DNA of 64,000 nucleotides from an uncultured Prevotellaceae bacterium (GTDB taxonomy: Bacteria; Bacteroidota; Bacteroidia; Bacteroidales; Bacteroidaceae): contig CALDLA010000068.1 of NCBI GenBank assembly GCA_937898415.1, positions 12,510 through 76,509 of the forward strand, in the 5' to 3' direction. The translations under genes were made by a program, and so were the position numbers. Positions 1 to 6,823 of the stretch are shown piece after piece. The notes beneath the pieces are model-generated. The model made no database searches, was not told where the DNA came from, and saw only the letters and a program-made list of their open reading frames with translations. The first letter of the stretch is position 1, and each line of letters begins with the position of its first letter.

Positions 1-729
1 GTAGTAGCCGCTGAGTCCGATGCGCAATCCCGGCACCGTGTAGTTGTCTGCGCGCAGGGCCACGCCGTACTTGTTGGCCACGTCGAACTCCAGAGGCGAC
101 TTGGCACCGTTTTTAATCCAGTTCGTGTTGGTGAAGTTGTCGGCGTTCAGGCCTGCCAGGAACTGTGCCTCGTAGCGGAAGTCGCCTGCACGGCCCCATA
201 GCGAGACGCCTGTCTGGTGCCACGTCGAGGGCATGATGGTGTTCTCGCCCTCCGGGCGATAGACGGTGAAGTAGTTCAGCGGCTCGTGGTGGGCGTTGTT
301 CAGGCCCACGGGTACCACTATATGACCTACGCGCAGGTTCAAGGCCTTCGAGAACGACTTCTGCAGCCAGAACTGCTCGAGTTCCACCTCGCCGCCCTTC
401 TCTACCTCCTGTTCCCATTCTCCGCCTTCCTCGTCCTCCTTCTCATAGGCCAGGCCGTTGCCGCCGTGCTCGAACTCAATCTCCGTACCCAGCGACCAGC
501 CCTTGCCGAATCCGTAGCCTAAGTTGATGACGGCGTGCGGAATGTCGAACCGCCCGTGGCTCGGGTCGTCCTTGTGCTCCTCGGGTTGCGAGTAGCGGCT
601 CACGTGGTCGCTGAAGAAGTTGCGGCTGAAGTTCACCTCACCGTAGCCGCCCACCGTGAGACCCTGTTGTGCTGCGGCCATTGTCGCAGTCAGGAGCATC
701 GCTCCTATTAATAAATACGGTTTGTTCAT
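1..729 (-). CDS. Outer-membrane porin-like protein, C-terminus beyond window
   Basis: The frame is open from an ATG at 727-729 to the left edge with no stop, so only the first 243 residues are present. The N-terminus is a clear Sec signal peptide ending in MAAAQQG. The mature part starts GGYGEVNFSRNF and has alternating, aromatic-rich strands and the segment VGHIVVPVGLNNAHH. This pattern is typical of trimeric porin or phosphate-selective-porin-like barrels of Bacteroidetes. An acidic stretch of about 20 residues (KEDEEGGEWEQEVEKGGEVE) around residue 100 looks like a surface loop. The gene is divergent from the RIC-LuxR regulator, with promoters facing apart. The porin call is a fold-level inference; the substrate is unknown. 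Confidence 0.7.
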   Translation of the reverse strand, partial: MNKPYLLIGAMLLTATMAAAQQGLTVGGYGEVNFSRNFFSDHVSRYSQPEEHKDDPSHGRFDIPHAVINLGYGFGKGWSLGTEIEFEHGGNGLAYEKEDEEGGEWEQEVEKGGEVELEQFWLQKSFSKALNLRVGHIVVPVGLNNAHHEPLNYFTVYRPEGENTIMPSTWHQTGVSLWGRAGDFRYEAQFLAGLNADNFTNTNWIKNGAKSPLEFDVANKYGVALRADNYTVPGLRIGLSGYY

Positions 730-753
730 TACGGTTGTTTTTGAAATCGGCTG

Positions 754-784
754 CAAAAGTACGGCGATTTCCCCACCTACACAA
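754..784 (-). promoter_or_regulatory. Promoter of the porin gene
   Basis: Read on the minus strand there is TTG (782-784), exactly 20 bp, then TACTTTTG (754-761). This matches the Bacteroidetes primary sigma factor consensus and leaves a leader of about 20 nt before the ATG. Confidence 0.7.
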
Positions 785-829
785 TACCTAAAAACGATGA
801 TTTTACTTGAAAATACCTACTTTTGATGA

Positions 830-860
830 TTGCGTATGTCGCGGGAAATCAGTAACTTTG
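830..860 (+). promoter_or_regulatory. Promoter of the RIC-LuxR regulator gene
   Basis: TTG (830-832), 20 bp, then TAACTTTG (853-860), about 22 bp upstream of the ATG at 883. It lies back to back with the porin promoter. Confidence 0.7.
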
Positions 861-882
861 CACCCGCTAATCAGTATTAGGT

Positions 883-1839
883 ATGAAGAATCAGAAACAA
901 TATGAGGCCGATGACAAGATGATCACCCTCATCCGTGATAATTACGACTTGCTGCAGGCCCTTGGCAGCTTCGGCATCTCCTTGGGCTTCGGCGACAAGA
1001 CCGTCCGTGAAACCTGTGACGACAACGGCGTGGATACCTACACCTTCCTTGCCGTCGTCAATTTCACCATTAATGGGTATGGTGACTACGAGAACGACGA
1101 GCAGCTCAGTGTGCCCACGCTGCTCCACTACCTCGACGCCAGCCACAAGTACTACCTCGACTTCCAGCTGCCCTTCATCCGGCAGGAACTCGAGGACAGC
1201 CTCAATACCGACCAGTCGCTGGGACGCCTCATCATGCGCTTCTACGACGAGTATGCCCACGAGATACGCCGCCACATGACCTATGAGCAGCGCACACTCT
1301 TCCCCTACGTTGAGGCACTCATCGACGGCAAGGCCCCCACAGGCTACAGCATCGAGACCTTCTCCAAGCACCACAAGGAGGCCGACAAGAAGCTGCGCGA
1401 GCTCAAACTCCTCATCATCAAATACTTGCCGCAGGACGGACTCCACAATAACAAGCTGACCGCCACGCTGCATGACATCTACGACAACGAGGAGTGGCTG
1501 CGTCAGCATGCGATGGTTGAAGACCGCATCTTCGTCCCCGCCATCCGCCGACTGGAGCAGTTGTCGCGCCAGAACGACGTTGCCCGCAATATCAGCGGCA
1601 TGGTGCTCAGTGCCTCGCAGAACGCTGATGCCCTCAGCGACCGCGAGCGCGACGTCATCGTTTCCCTTGTCCAGGGAATGTCCAACAAGGAGATTGCCGA
1701 CCACCTCTGCATCTCCGTCAACACCGTCATCACCCACCGCCGCAACATCGCCCGCAAACTGCAGATTCACAGTCCCGCCGGCCTCACCATCTACGCCATC
1801 ATCAATGGCCTGGTAGACATTTCCAGCGTCAAGCTGTAA
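883..1839 (+). CDS. RIC/hemerythrin-like diiron domain fused to LuxR-type helix-turn-helix
   Basis: 318 residues. The N-terminal part (about 15-60) resembles the ScdA_N/DUF542 domain of iron-sulfur repair proteins but lacks its CCGG cysteines. Residues 80-225 carry a hemerythrin-like ligand pattern: LLHYLDASHK, then HEIRRHMTYEQ, then HHKEADK, then HAMVEDR. This gives the His and Glu positions expected for a diiron site. Residues 250-315 are a LuxR/FixJ helix-turn-helix beginning LSDRERDVIVSLVQGMSNKEIADHL. The architecture suggests a transcription factor whose diiron centre senses oxygen, nitric oxide or redox state; the signal is inferred. A paralogous LuxR domain with a similar tail lies at 15356-15943. 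The start is fixed by the promoter at 830-860. Confidence 0.85.
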   Translation: MKNQKQYEADDKMITLIRDNYDLLQALGSFGISLGFGDKTVRETCDDNGVDTYTFLAVVNFTINGYGDYENDEQLSVPTLLHYLDASHKYYLDFQLPFIRQELEDSLNTDQSLGRLIMRFYDEYAHEIRRHMTYEQRTLFPYVEALIDGKAPTGYSIETFSKHHKEADKKLRELKLLIIKYLPQDGLHNNKLTATLHDIYDNEEWLRQHAMVEDRIFVPAIRRLEQLSRQNDVARNISGMVLSASQNADALSDRERDVIVSLVQGMSNKEIADHLCISVNTVITHRRNIARKLQIHSPAGLTIYAIINGLVDISSVKL

Positions 1840-1841
1840 TC

Positions 1842-1871
1842 GAACATATGTTAATAGTCCAACGAACATAT
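1842..1871. repeat. Pair of 22-bp-spaced GAACATAT repeats
   Basis: GAACATAT begins at 1842 and again at 1864, exactly 22 bp apart, directly after the regulator stop codon. The first copy extends to the near-palindrome GAACATATGTT. The same core with the same spacing recurs at 14331. Confidence 0.6.
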
Positions 1872-1950
1872 AAAAACAAAGCATCAAGGTCAAGGGCTTA
1901 AATGATGTTAAATGCATATACAATAGAATAAAAAACATCCAAATATTTAA

Positions 1951-1996
1951 TTTTGTTTCCAAAAATCACTATATTTGCAGAGTTTTAGAAACAAAA
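1951..1996 (+). promoter_or_regulatory. abiE promoter within a 9-bp inverted repeat
   Basis: TTTTGTTTC (1951-1959) and its exact reverse complement GAAACAAAA (1988-1996) flank a TATATTTG box (1970-1977), ten bases before the abiEi start. AbiEi antitoxins of type IV systems are known to repress their own operon by binding inverted repeats in the promoter, so this is a good operator candidate. The binding itself is inferred. Confidence 0.5.
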
Positions 1997-2005
1997 TGTG
2001 AGAGA

Positions 2006-2623
2006 ATGGACTTTCTGACATTCAAGGAACGGATGTATCCAATGGGGTGTTTTAACATCAATCAGGTGCTGTTATGGGAAAAGGATTTCGACCGTAACAA
2101 CCTGACGCGATGGTGCCGTAAAGGGTTGCTGGTGAAGTTGAGGAATCAGTATTATGCCTTTCCAGAGTATCGGCAGGTGCCCGACTTCTCACGTTATGTA
2201 GCCAATCGCATCTATGCACCTTCGTATATCAGTCTGCATAGTGCTTTGTCGTTCTACGGCATGATACCAGAAGAGGTGGTGCAACTGACGAGTGTGACTA
2301 CGCTGAAGACTGCCCGTTTCGAGAATGACTTTGGAACTTTCCATTATCAGAACGTGAAGACGCCATTCTACTTTGGCTTTGAAATCAAGACGATGCAAAG
2401 CGGACGAGGGCTGTTGTTTGCCACACCAGAAAAGGCTTTGCTCGATTTGCTCTACCTGAATCCCTATTATAAGACGGAGCAGGATATGGAGGAACTGCGT
2501 CTGGACGAGGATTATATGCAGAACGAACTGAACATAGAACGTATGAACAGTTACCTCTCGAAGATAGAGAGCAAAACGCTGGAACAGAAAGTTAGACGCT
2601 TAATGAAAGTTTATGAACTATGA
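2006..2623 (+). CDS. abiEi: AbiEi-family antitoxin/repressor of a type IV toxin-antitoxin system
   Basis: 205 residues. The N-terminal winged helix (about 1-60, including LTRWCRKGLLVKLRNQYY) is followed by the AbiEi antitoxin domain with YISLHSALSFYGMIPE and the conserved ATPEKALLDLLY. Family antitoxins neutralise the AbiEii nucleotidyltransferase without a stable complex and repress the operon. Its ATGA overlap with the next gene (2620-2623) indicates translational coupling. The partner toxin is broken, so this may be an orphan antitoxin that still regulates itself. Confidence 0.85.
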   Translation: MDFLTFKERMYPMGCFNINQVLLWEKDFDRNNLTRWCRKGLLVKLRNQYYAFPEYRQVPDFSRYVANRIYAPSYISLHSALSFYGMIPEEVVQLTSVTTLKTARFENDFGTFHYQNVKTPFYFGFEIKTMQSGRGLLFATPEKALLDLLYLNPYYKTEQDMEELRLDEDYMQNELNIERMNSYLSKIESKTLEQKVRRLMKVYEL

Positions 2624-2893
2624 TAGATATTGAATACATACGCAGTTTCTTCCCACCTACGATAGCTCGCGAAAGCCGCTTCGACCGCTATATGCTGAAG
2701 GAGTATCTGCAACTGCTGATACTCGACCATCTGGCTATAACACCATATATAAATAAGATGTCATTCATTGGCGGTACGAACCTTCGACTTATTCAGGGAA
2801 TAGACCGATTCTCTGAGGATCTGGATTTCGACTGCAAGGAATGTCATGAATAATGATGTTTTGACTACATTGCAGAAGAATCACCTATATTAG
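2620..2893 (+). pseudogene. abiEii: Truncated, frameshifted AbiEii nucleotidyltransferase toxin
   Basis: The first frame gives 77 residues including GGTNLRL and RFSEDLDFD, the nucleotide-binding and metal-binding motifs of the AbiEii fold. It stops at 2853. Shifting one base near 2840 continues with NVMNNDVLTTLQKNHLY up to a TAG near 2891, which resembles the next segment of the family. The gene therefore looks frameshifted and then cut off about 16 bp before the palindrome array at 2909. Complete family members are about 250-300 residues, so the toxin is expected to be dead. Confidence 0.75.
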
Positions 2894-2908
2894 TATATAT
2901 CACGTCAT

Positions 2909-2962
2909 TTATTAATAAATAGCACGTTACTTATTAATAATTTGCATGCTATTTATTAATAA
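2909..2962. repeat. Array of three TTATTAATAA palindromes, 22-bp period
   Basis: The perfect palindrome TTATTAATAA starts at 2909, 2931 and 2953, exactly 22 bp apart, with unrelated 12-bp spacers. It begins just after the end of the abiEii remnant. Confidence 0.8.
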
Positions 2963-3075
2963 ACGCGATTTCAGCCTGTGTCGCGACAAAAGTCGCTAAA
3001 GTCAAATTATTTATCCAATAATTATCAATTACGCCCAAAAGAGAATTGTTCATTGTCACAGAAGAGACCGTTTTT

Positions 3076-3133
3076 TACGAAGCCTTCCAACACTTTTTGT
3101 GAAGCCATGGAAAAAGTGTTGGATGGCTTCGTA
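3076..3133. repeat. 23-bp inverted repeat forming a strong hairpin
   Basis: The arms 3076-3098 and 3111-3133 are reverse complements at 22 of 23 positions and are separated by a 12-nt loop. It could be a bidirectional terminator, a small structured RNA or a miniature element. No run of T directly follows on the plus strand, so a simple terminator is not certain. It sits in a 975-bp stretch (2854-3828) with no intact gene. Confidence 0.7.
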
Positions 3134-3218
3134 GCAAGAAATGCGTAGGCAAGCACATTGGGAACCTATGTTGTGTTTGACTAAAGCCTTATTCTGTCAA
3201 AAATCCCCCCCTAAATTT

Positions 3219-3290
3219 GGCTCGAGCCAAAACCCCATTTAGCTCGAGCCAAAACCCCTTCTGGCTCGAGCCAACTCCCCGATTGGCTCT
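3219..3290. repeat. Array of GGCTCGAGCC palindromes, 22-bp period
   Basis: Copies begin at 3219, 3241 (AGCTCGAGCC), 3263 and, as a half copy GGCTCT, at 3285. Every step is exactly 22 bp. Spacers are C- and A-rich and differ. The array starts where recognisable HsdR sequence on the opposite strand stops. Confidence 0.85.
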
Positions 3291-3296
3291 TACAAC

Positions 3297-3416
3297 TATG
3301 ATAATGTCGCTTTTTGCTTCACGCAAATCATCTGCATTGCAATACTCATAGCCTGCTTGCTTGGCTATTTCTATGCACATCTGCTCAGTTACATTGTCTT
3401 CGTTGAAGTATGCCAT
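3297..3416 (-). pseudogene. hsdR: 5' remnant of a type I restriction hsdR gene
   Basis: About 40 residues from ATG 3416 (MAYFNEDNVTEQMCIEIAKQ, then AGYEY and LREAKSDIII) resemble the extreme N-terminus of type I restriction endonuclease R subunits. Intact HsdR has about 1000 residues. After residue 40 the frame runs into the GGCTCGAGCC array and is no longer HsdR-like, ending near 3189. No hsdM or hsdS is present. The identification rests on recalled family sequence and needs an alignment. Confidence 0.55.
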
Positions 3417-3420
3417 ATTG

Positions 3421-3480
3421 CTTAAAGTTCTCTTATATTTCTCTTAAACTTCTCTTAAAGTTCACGGAAAGTTCACGGAA
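3421..3480. repeat. 11-bp tandem repeat, six copies
   Basis: Units of the form CTTAAAGTTCT or CGGAAAGTTCA begin at 3421, 3432, 3443, 3454, 3465 and 3476, exactly 11 bp apart (half of 22). The array lies immediately upstream of the hsdR remnant start, read on the minus strand. Confidence 0.75.
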
Positions 3481-3540
3481 ATTCAGTGCAAACAACTTTT
3501 TCTATCTTTCTGATATACTGACATTTATATTTCAATCTCA

Positions 3541-3601
3541 CCTAAATTCCCACCTAAACTCACCTAAATTCTTACCTAATTTCGCCTAATTCTCAACTAA
3601 A
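3541..3601. repeat. CCTAA repeat with alternating 12/10-bp steps
   Basis: CCTAA occurs at 3541, 3553, 3563, 3575 and 3585, with a degenerate copy near 3596. The steps alternate 12 and 10, so every second copy is exactly 22 bp apart. Confidence 0.65.
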
Positions 3602-3633
3602 CGCCACATACGGATTTTATCTACATAGATGAT

Positions 3634-3682
3634 GTATCTTCAGATGAAAATAAGAGCTTTATCCGAATTATTTACAAGTGTT
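3634..3682 (+). repeat. 49-bp direct repeat, copy 1
   Basis: This 49-bp sequence, starting GTATCTTCAGATG and ending TTTACAAGTGTT, recurs in the same orientation at 14262-14310 with one mismatch. Both copies lie 12-33 bp downstream of a periodic array. Together they bracket 10.6 kb of AT-rich accessory genes. Candidate roles are an attachment-site duplication or a conserved tail of an array element. Confidence 0.85.
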
Positions 3683-3752
3683 CAACTAAAGGAAATTACA
3701 GAGGATCCAACAAATATAGCGTAGAATGAAGAAAAAACGGCACGAAGCAGTA

Positions 3753-3831
3753 GATTTCCACAAATTTTCACTGCTTTTGCAAAAAATACAGCTCACAATG
3801 AATGTCGTTTAAGGAAAAATGATTATCTTTG
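3753..3831 (+). promoter_or_regulatory. Composite duplicated promoter upstream of the interrupted gene
   Basis: Bases 3753-3800 match 4457-4504 at 45 of 48 positions, including the end at an ATG. From that ATG onward (3798-3831) the sequence instead matches the blocks at 6447 and 7660, ending in TATCTTTG (3824-3831). The segment thus looks like two promoter modules joined head to tail. Between them is a four-codon frame (MNVV, stop). Confidence 0.6.
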
Positions 3832-3882
3832 CCGACGTGGCGGAGAATCTTTCGCAGCATGGCAATGGAAGCGTTAAGCTTA

Positions 3883-4320
3883 ATGGATAAAGTACAAGAT
3901 ATACCACAAGGAAGAACCAAAAAAGAAATAAAGGTTAGAGAGCATATTATTAAGGATTTCTATGCTCAATGGATTGCAGAGCATCCGGACAAGAAGGTTC
4001 TTAACAAGGCGCTTGGCAAGTATATCTGTGTCAAGTTCCTCTCTATCAACGAGACATATGAAAAAGCAGCCCGCAGCTATGAATCCGCTTTAGCCGTATT
4101 CAGACTAACGGAGGTTCTCTAGAATGCGACATTGGTAGGAGAACTCCCAGCCAAGCGAAAGACCCGTAATCAAAAGCCGTTTGAGAAGTTGCTGGTTATG
4201 CAATACGAGAATATCAAACTGACAGTTGGGCTCCAGCGTTCCAACCAAGACTTGGTACAATATTGCATAACAGTTCCTCAGAAACCAATACAAAACGAAG
4301 CCATCAACTCCGAAGAGTGA
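3883..4320 (+). pseudogene. Unknown accessory gene interrupted by one in-frame amber stop
   Basis: From ATG 3883 the frame encodes 79 residues starting MDKVQDIPQGRTKKEIK and including DFYAQWIAEHPDKKV and KFLSINETYEKAARSYESAL. TAG stops it at 4120-4122. The same frame then continues without shift to TGA at 4318-4320 (NATLVGELPAKRKTRNQKPF and onward, ending QYCITVPQKP). The two parts read as one basic protein of about 145 residues, so a point nonsense mutation or stop readthrough is likely. ATGs at 3859 and 3865 are possible starts, but that stretch resembles the leader at 7724-7743 and is probably untranslated. I know of no named function. Confidence 0.6.
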
Positions 4321-4456
4321 TGGCTCGTATAGTTGGGGCTCGAAACGACTCAAAGAGCCATAAAGGTTGTCATCCTTTCTGCGAATTCCCCTTATTGACG
4401 TTCCAAAGATAGGAACTTTTCTTGTAAGTTCCAAACTTTTCGCTTTGTTTTTGCTC

Positions 4457-4504
4457 GATTTCCACAAAATTTCACTACTTTTGCAAAAAATACAGTTCAC
4501 AATG
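4457..4504 (+). promoter_or_regulatory. Promoter block of the regulator-kinase pair
   Basis: TACTTTTG (4476-4483) lies 19 bp before the ATG at 4502. The whole block is a near-copy of 3753-3800 (45/48). The shared ATG at its end is the start codon chosen for the next gene. Confidence 0.6.
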
Positions 4505-5053
4505 CGATTACCTTTCCATATCATACAATTGTTGAAGAGCAAGTCGGAGAATGAGTTGCGACAACCTTCTGACTGCGAGTTCCTGTCTCTTGATATTGAG
4601 AGTAAAACAGGTGTTCGCATTGGCGCCACCACGTTGAAACGTTTGGTAGGATTTGCACAGGACGAACGTACACCTCATGTCAGTACGCTTGATGCCATTG
4701 CCCGCTACTTGGGTTATGCTCATTGGGAGGAACTCTCAAAGATAGAAGATAAAGGCAATTCGGATTTTGATGCGCCTGAGGGTGAAGTGCGCTCTGGCGA
4801 CTTACATCCAGGCGTCTGTGTCGAGATTACTTATTTGCCAGACAGGAAAGTACGATTCTTATATCTGGGCAATCGGCTTTACCGCGTTGTGGAAAGTCTG
4901 AACAGCAAACTTCAGATTGGCGATGAAGTAGAGATTCAGAATTTTGTACTCCATCATCCGTTGTTGGTGCTCAATGTCTGGCGTAACGGTGAGCCACTCG
5001 GTCAGTTCACGGCAGGTCGCGTTTCAGGACTTTCATCTATTAAGGTGCAATAA
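4502..5053 (+). CDS. Putative DNA-binding regulator preceding a protein kinase
   Basis: 183 residues from ATG 4502; a longer frame from 4367 would cross the promoter. The N-terminal 80 residues contain SKTGVRIGATTLKRLVGF and STLDAIARYLGYAHWEELSK, a helix-rich domain I associate with Prevotella proteins and read as a possible DNA-binding module. The C-terminal half (about 100-180, including RFLYLGNRLYRVVESLNSK and GDEVEIQNFVLHHPLL) is beta-rich. Its stop codon abuts the kinase start (TAA then ATG), so the two are cotranslated and probably act together. No specific target can be read from the sequence. Confidence 0.6.
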   Translation: MRLPFHIIQLLKSKSENELRQPSDCEFLSLDIESKTGVRIGATTLKRLVGFAQDERTPHVSTLDAIARYLGYAHWEELSKIEDKGNSDFDAPEGEVRSGDLHPGVCVEITYLPDRKVRFLYLGNRLYRVVESLNSKLQIGDEVEIQNFVLHHPLLVLNVWRNGEPLGQFTAGRVSGLSSIKVQ

Positions 5054-6406
5054 ATGGATACGTCTCAGTTTTCTAATAGCCAGTCACTATATGAAGGAAT
5101 GGAGCGGGTGGACACACGAGGTGCCACCTGTAACACCTTTCGCGTGAAACTTTATGGCAAGCTGCACTTCCTGAAACGGCTGAAGCCCGAATATGCTGGC
5201 AATATTCGCTATCAGGAAGCTCTCCGTAAGGAATTTGAGACAGGCTACCGATTAGAGCACCCTAACTTGGTGCGCTATATCTCGCTCGATGGTGACAGCA
5301 TCCTCATAGAGTATGTCGACGGCGAGACCCTTTCACAACAGCTCGCCAATCATCCGGAGTATTTCAGGAAACGGAAGAATACCGATAAGTTCGTCCGTCA
5401 GCTGTTAGCAGTAGTCAGTTATCTCCATAGCCATCAGGTGCTGCACCTCGACTTGAAGCCCGACAATATTCTCCTTACCCGCATCAATGATGATGTGAAA
5501 CTCATCGACCTCGGGTGCTGCTATACCGATGCCTTCCCTGATACCACAGGCCATACCGATGCCTTCGCCGCGCCGGAACAGCTGACGAATGGGGTGGTGG
5601 ACGTCCGCACAGACATCTATGCCATTGGCAGAATCCTCGACTGTCTTCCAGACCATCATAAGTATAATAAGGTGATTGCCCGTTGCACGGATGACAATCC
5701 GGCAGAGCGTTATCTGACCATCTCAGACTTGCAAGATGCGCTGTCAGCCAGAAGGACACACACTTTCTGGCCCGTTCTCATGCTTCTCGTTGTTGTGATG
5801 TCCATTGGCTGTTTCATATTTACCGGCAGGGAACGGCAACCAACGGAAGTCGTTGAACCTCAGACGGAAATAATCATGGAAAAGCCTGAAACCATTATAG
5901 TGAGAGAACATGTCCAACCTGTTGGCCATAATAAGGAAGAAATACCCCCAATAGAGCAGCAAGAAACGGCCTCGATAGATCAACAAGAAACATCCCCGAT
6001 AGAACAGCGAGAAACAGCCACAATAGAGCAGCAGGAAACAACTCCAAAAGTGTTAGGTCCCATTAAGAGTGACCTTTCTGAGGAAGAAAAGGCTTTCCTG
6101 AGTCAACCCCACCTGCACATTGCATCTTCTGACGAGTTTGACCAATACAAGCGTCAATTGGACGAATACTACAGAGAAGCAAATGCTTTCCTTGACGATA
6201 CGGCCAACTTCCAAAGGTATCCCTCGCATATTTCCTATTTACGGCGTTATCAGGAAATCATTGAAAGGGCGAGAGAGCAAATAGAGGCCGATGAGTGGTT
6301 TCGTCCGTTGTATAAAAGCCCCATGAACCCTGTCAGTTCCTACACGCGAAAATACAAGGAGGATTTGGAGCATCGGGCGTTTGTCAATGGCAATAAACTG
6401 CCGTGA
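5054..6406 (+). CDS. Membrane-anchored Hanks-type Ser/Thr protein kinase
   Basis: 450 residues. The kinase domain covers about 15-230: a possible ATP-binding Lys in HFLKRLK, catalytic loop HLDLKPDNIL, and LIDLG in place of the usual DFG. There is no clear glycine-rich loop and the catalytic loop lacks the Arg of HRD kinases. One transmembrane helix follows (about 237-256, WPVLMLLVVVMSIGCFIF). Then come four 8-residue repeats of the type PIEQQETA (about 298-330) and a charged domain of about 110 residues, presumably periplasmic. It forms an operon with the upstream regulator. Similar two-gene units could be signalling or defence modules; the substrate is unknown. Confidence 0.85.
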   Translation: MDTSQFSNSQSLYEGMERVDTRGATCNTFRVKLYGKLHFLKRLKPEYAGNIRYQEALRKEFETGYRLEHPNLVRYISLDGDSILIEYVDGETLSQQLANHPEYFRKRKNTDKFVRQLLAVVSYLHSHQVLHLDLKPDNILLTRINDDVKLIDLGCCYTDAFPDTTGHTDAFAAPEQLTNGVVDVRTDIYAIGRILDCLPDHHKYNKVIARCTDDNPAERYLTISDLQDALSARRTHTFWPVLMLLVVVMSIGCFIFTGRERQPTEVVEPQTEIIMEKPETIIVREHVQPVGHNKEEIPPIEQQETASIDQQETSPIEQRETATIEQQETTPKVLGPIKSDLSEEEKAFLSQPHLHIASSDEFDQYKRQLDEYYREANAFLDDTANFQRYPSHISYLRRYQEIIERAREQIEADEWFRPLYKSPMNPVSSYTRKYKEDLEHRAFVNGNKLP

Positions 6407-6432
6407 ATAGACATAAGCTATAAAAAAACAAA

Positions 6433-6480
6433 AATAACGGCTCACAATGAACGTTGTTTGCCAAATTATACTTATCTTTG
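6433..6480 (+). promoter_or_regulatory. Shared-type promoter of the second toxin-antitoxin pair
   Basis: CTCACAATGAACGTTGTTTG is followed by TATCTTTG (6473-6480). The ATG inside the motif is 31 bp from the end of the TATCTTTG box, exactly as at 3800 and 7662. ACAA-N6-TTGT inside it is an inverted repeat and a possible operator. Confidence 0.6.
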
Positions 6481-6490
6481 CAAAAATGAC

Positions 6491-6823
6491 ATGAAAGTAG
6501 ATGTAAGACAACAACTGTTTCGCAAGCTGAAGAAAGAAAACTGCTTCTGGTCTTACGATTCATCGAAAATGAAAACCATTTCCGATGAATCGCTTATTGA
6601 GCATGTTCTTCTATATCTTGACATTGAAGACATCAATCAGCTATTTCCTCTCTTTGGGTATAAGAAGGTGAAGCGTGTATGGATGGACCGAGTAGCGCCT
6701 CAAGGGGCAATGTTCAGATCTTATAACATTCTCTATGCATGGTATTATTTCGGAGCTAAACGCCCAGAAGCATACGTCAAAAGCATTGAAACCCGGCACA
6801 TCAATCGAATAATGTCTGTATGA
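6491..6823 (+). CDS. Antitoxin-like protein paired with AbiEii-type toxin
   Basis: 110 residues from ATG 6491, 10 bp after the TATCTTTG box; the longer frame from 6458 would start inside the promoter. The protein contains FWSYDSSKMKTISDESLIEHVLLYLDIEDINQLFPLFGYKKVKRVW. I associate this pattern with small DUF6922-like antitoxins encoded before nucleotidyltransferase toxins. It overlaps the toxin gene by ATGA. The family label is from memory; the gene-pair context is direct. Confidence 0.7.
   Translation: MKVDVRQQLFRKLKKENCFWSYDSSKMKTISDESLIEHVLLYLDIEDINQLFPLFGYKKVKRVWMDRVAPQGAMFRSYNILYAWYYFGAKRPEAYVKSIETRHINRIMSV

Noticed and set aside
877..1962. 361-codon open frame on the minus strand
   Set aside because: Antisense shadow of the RIC-LuxR regulator; Val/Gly-rich composition without motifs.
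2909..3290. CRISPR array
   Set aside because: Repeats are only 10-12 bp with a 22-bp period and short variable spacers, repeat sequence changes between loci, and no cas gene is present.
3798..3812. Four-codon leader peptide MNVV
   Set aside because: The ATG belongs to a duplicated promoter block, and equivalent frames at 6447 and 7660 read on through the -7 box. It looks like a by-product of the repeat.
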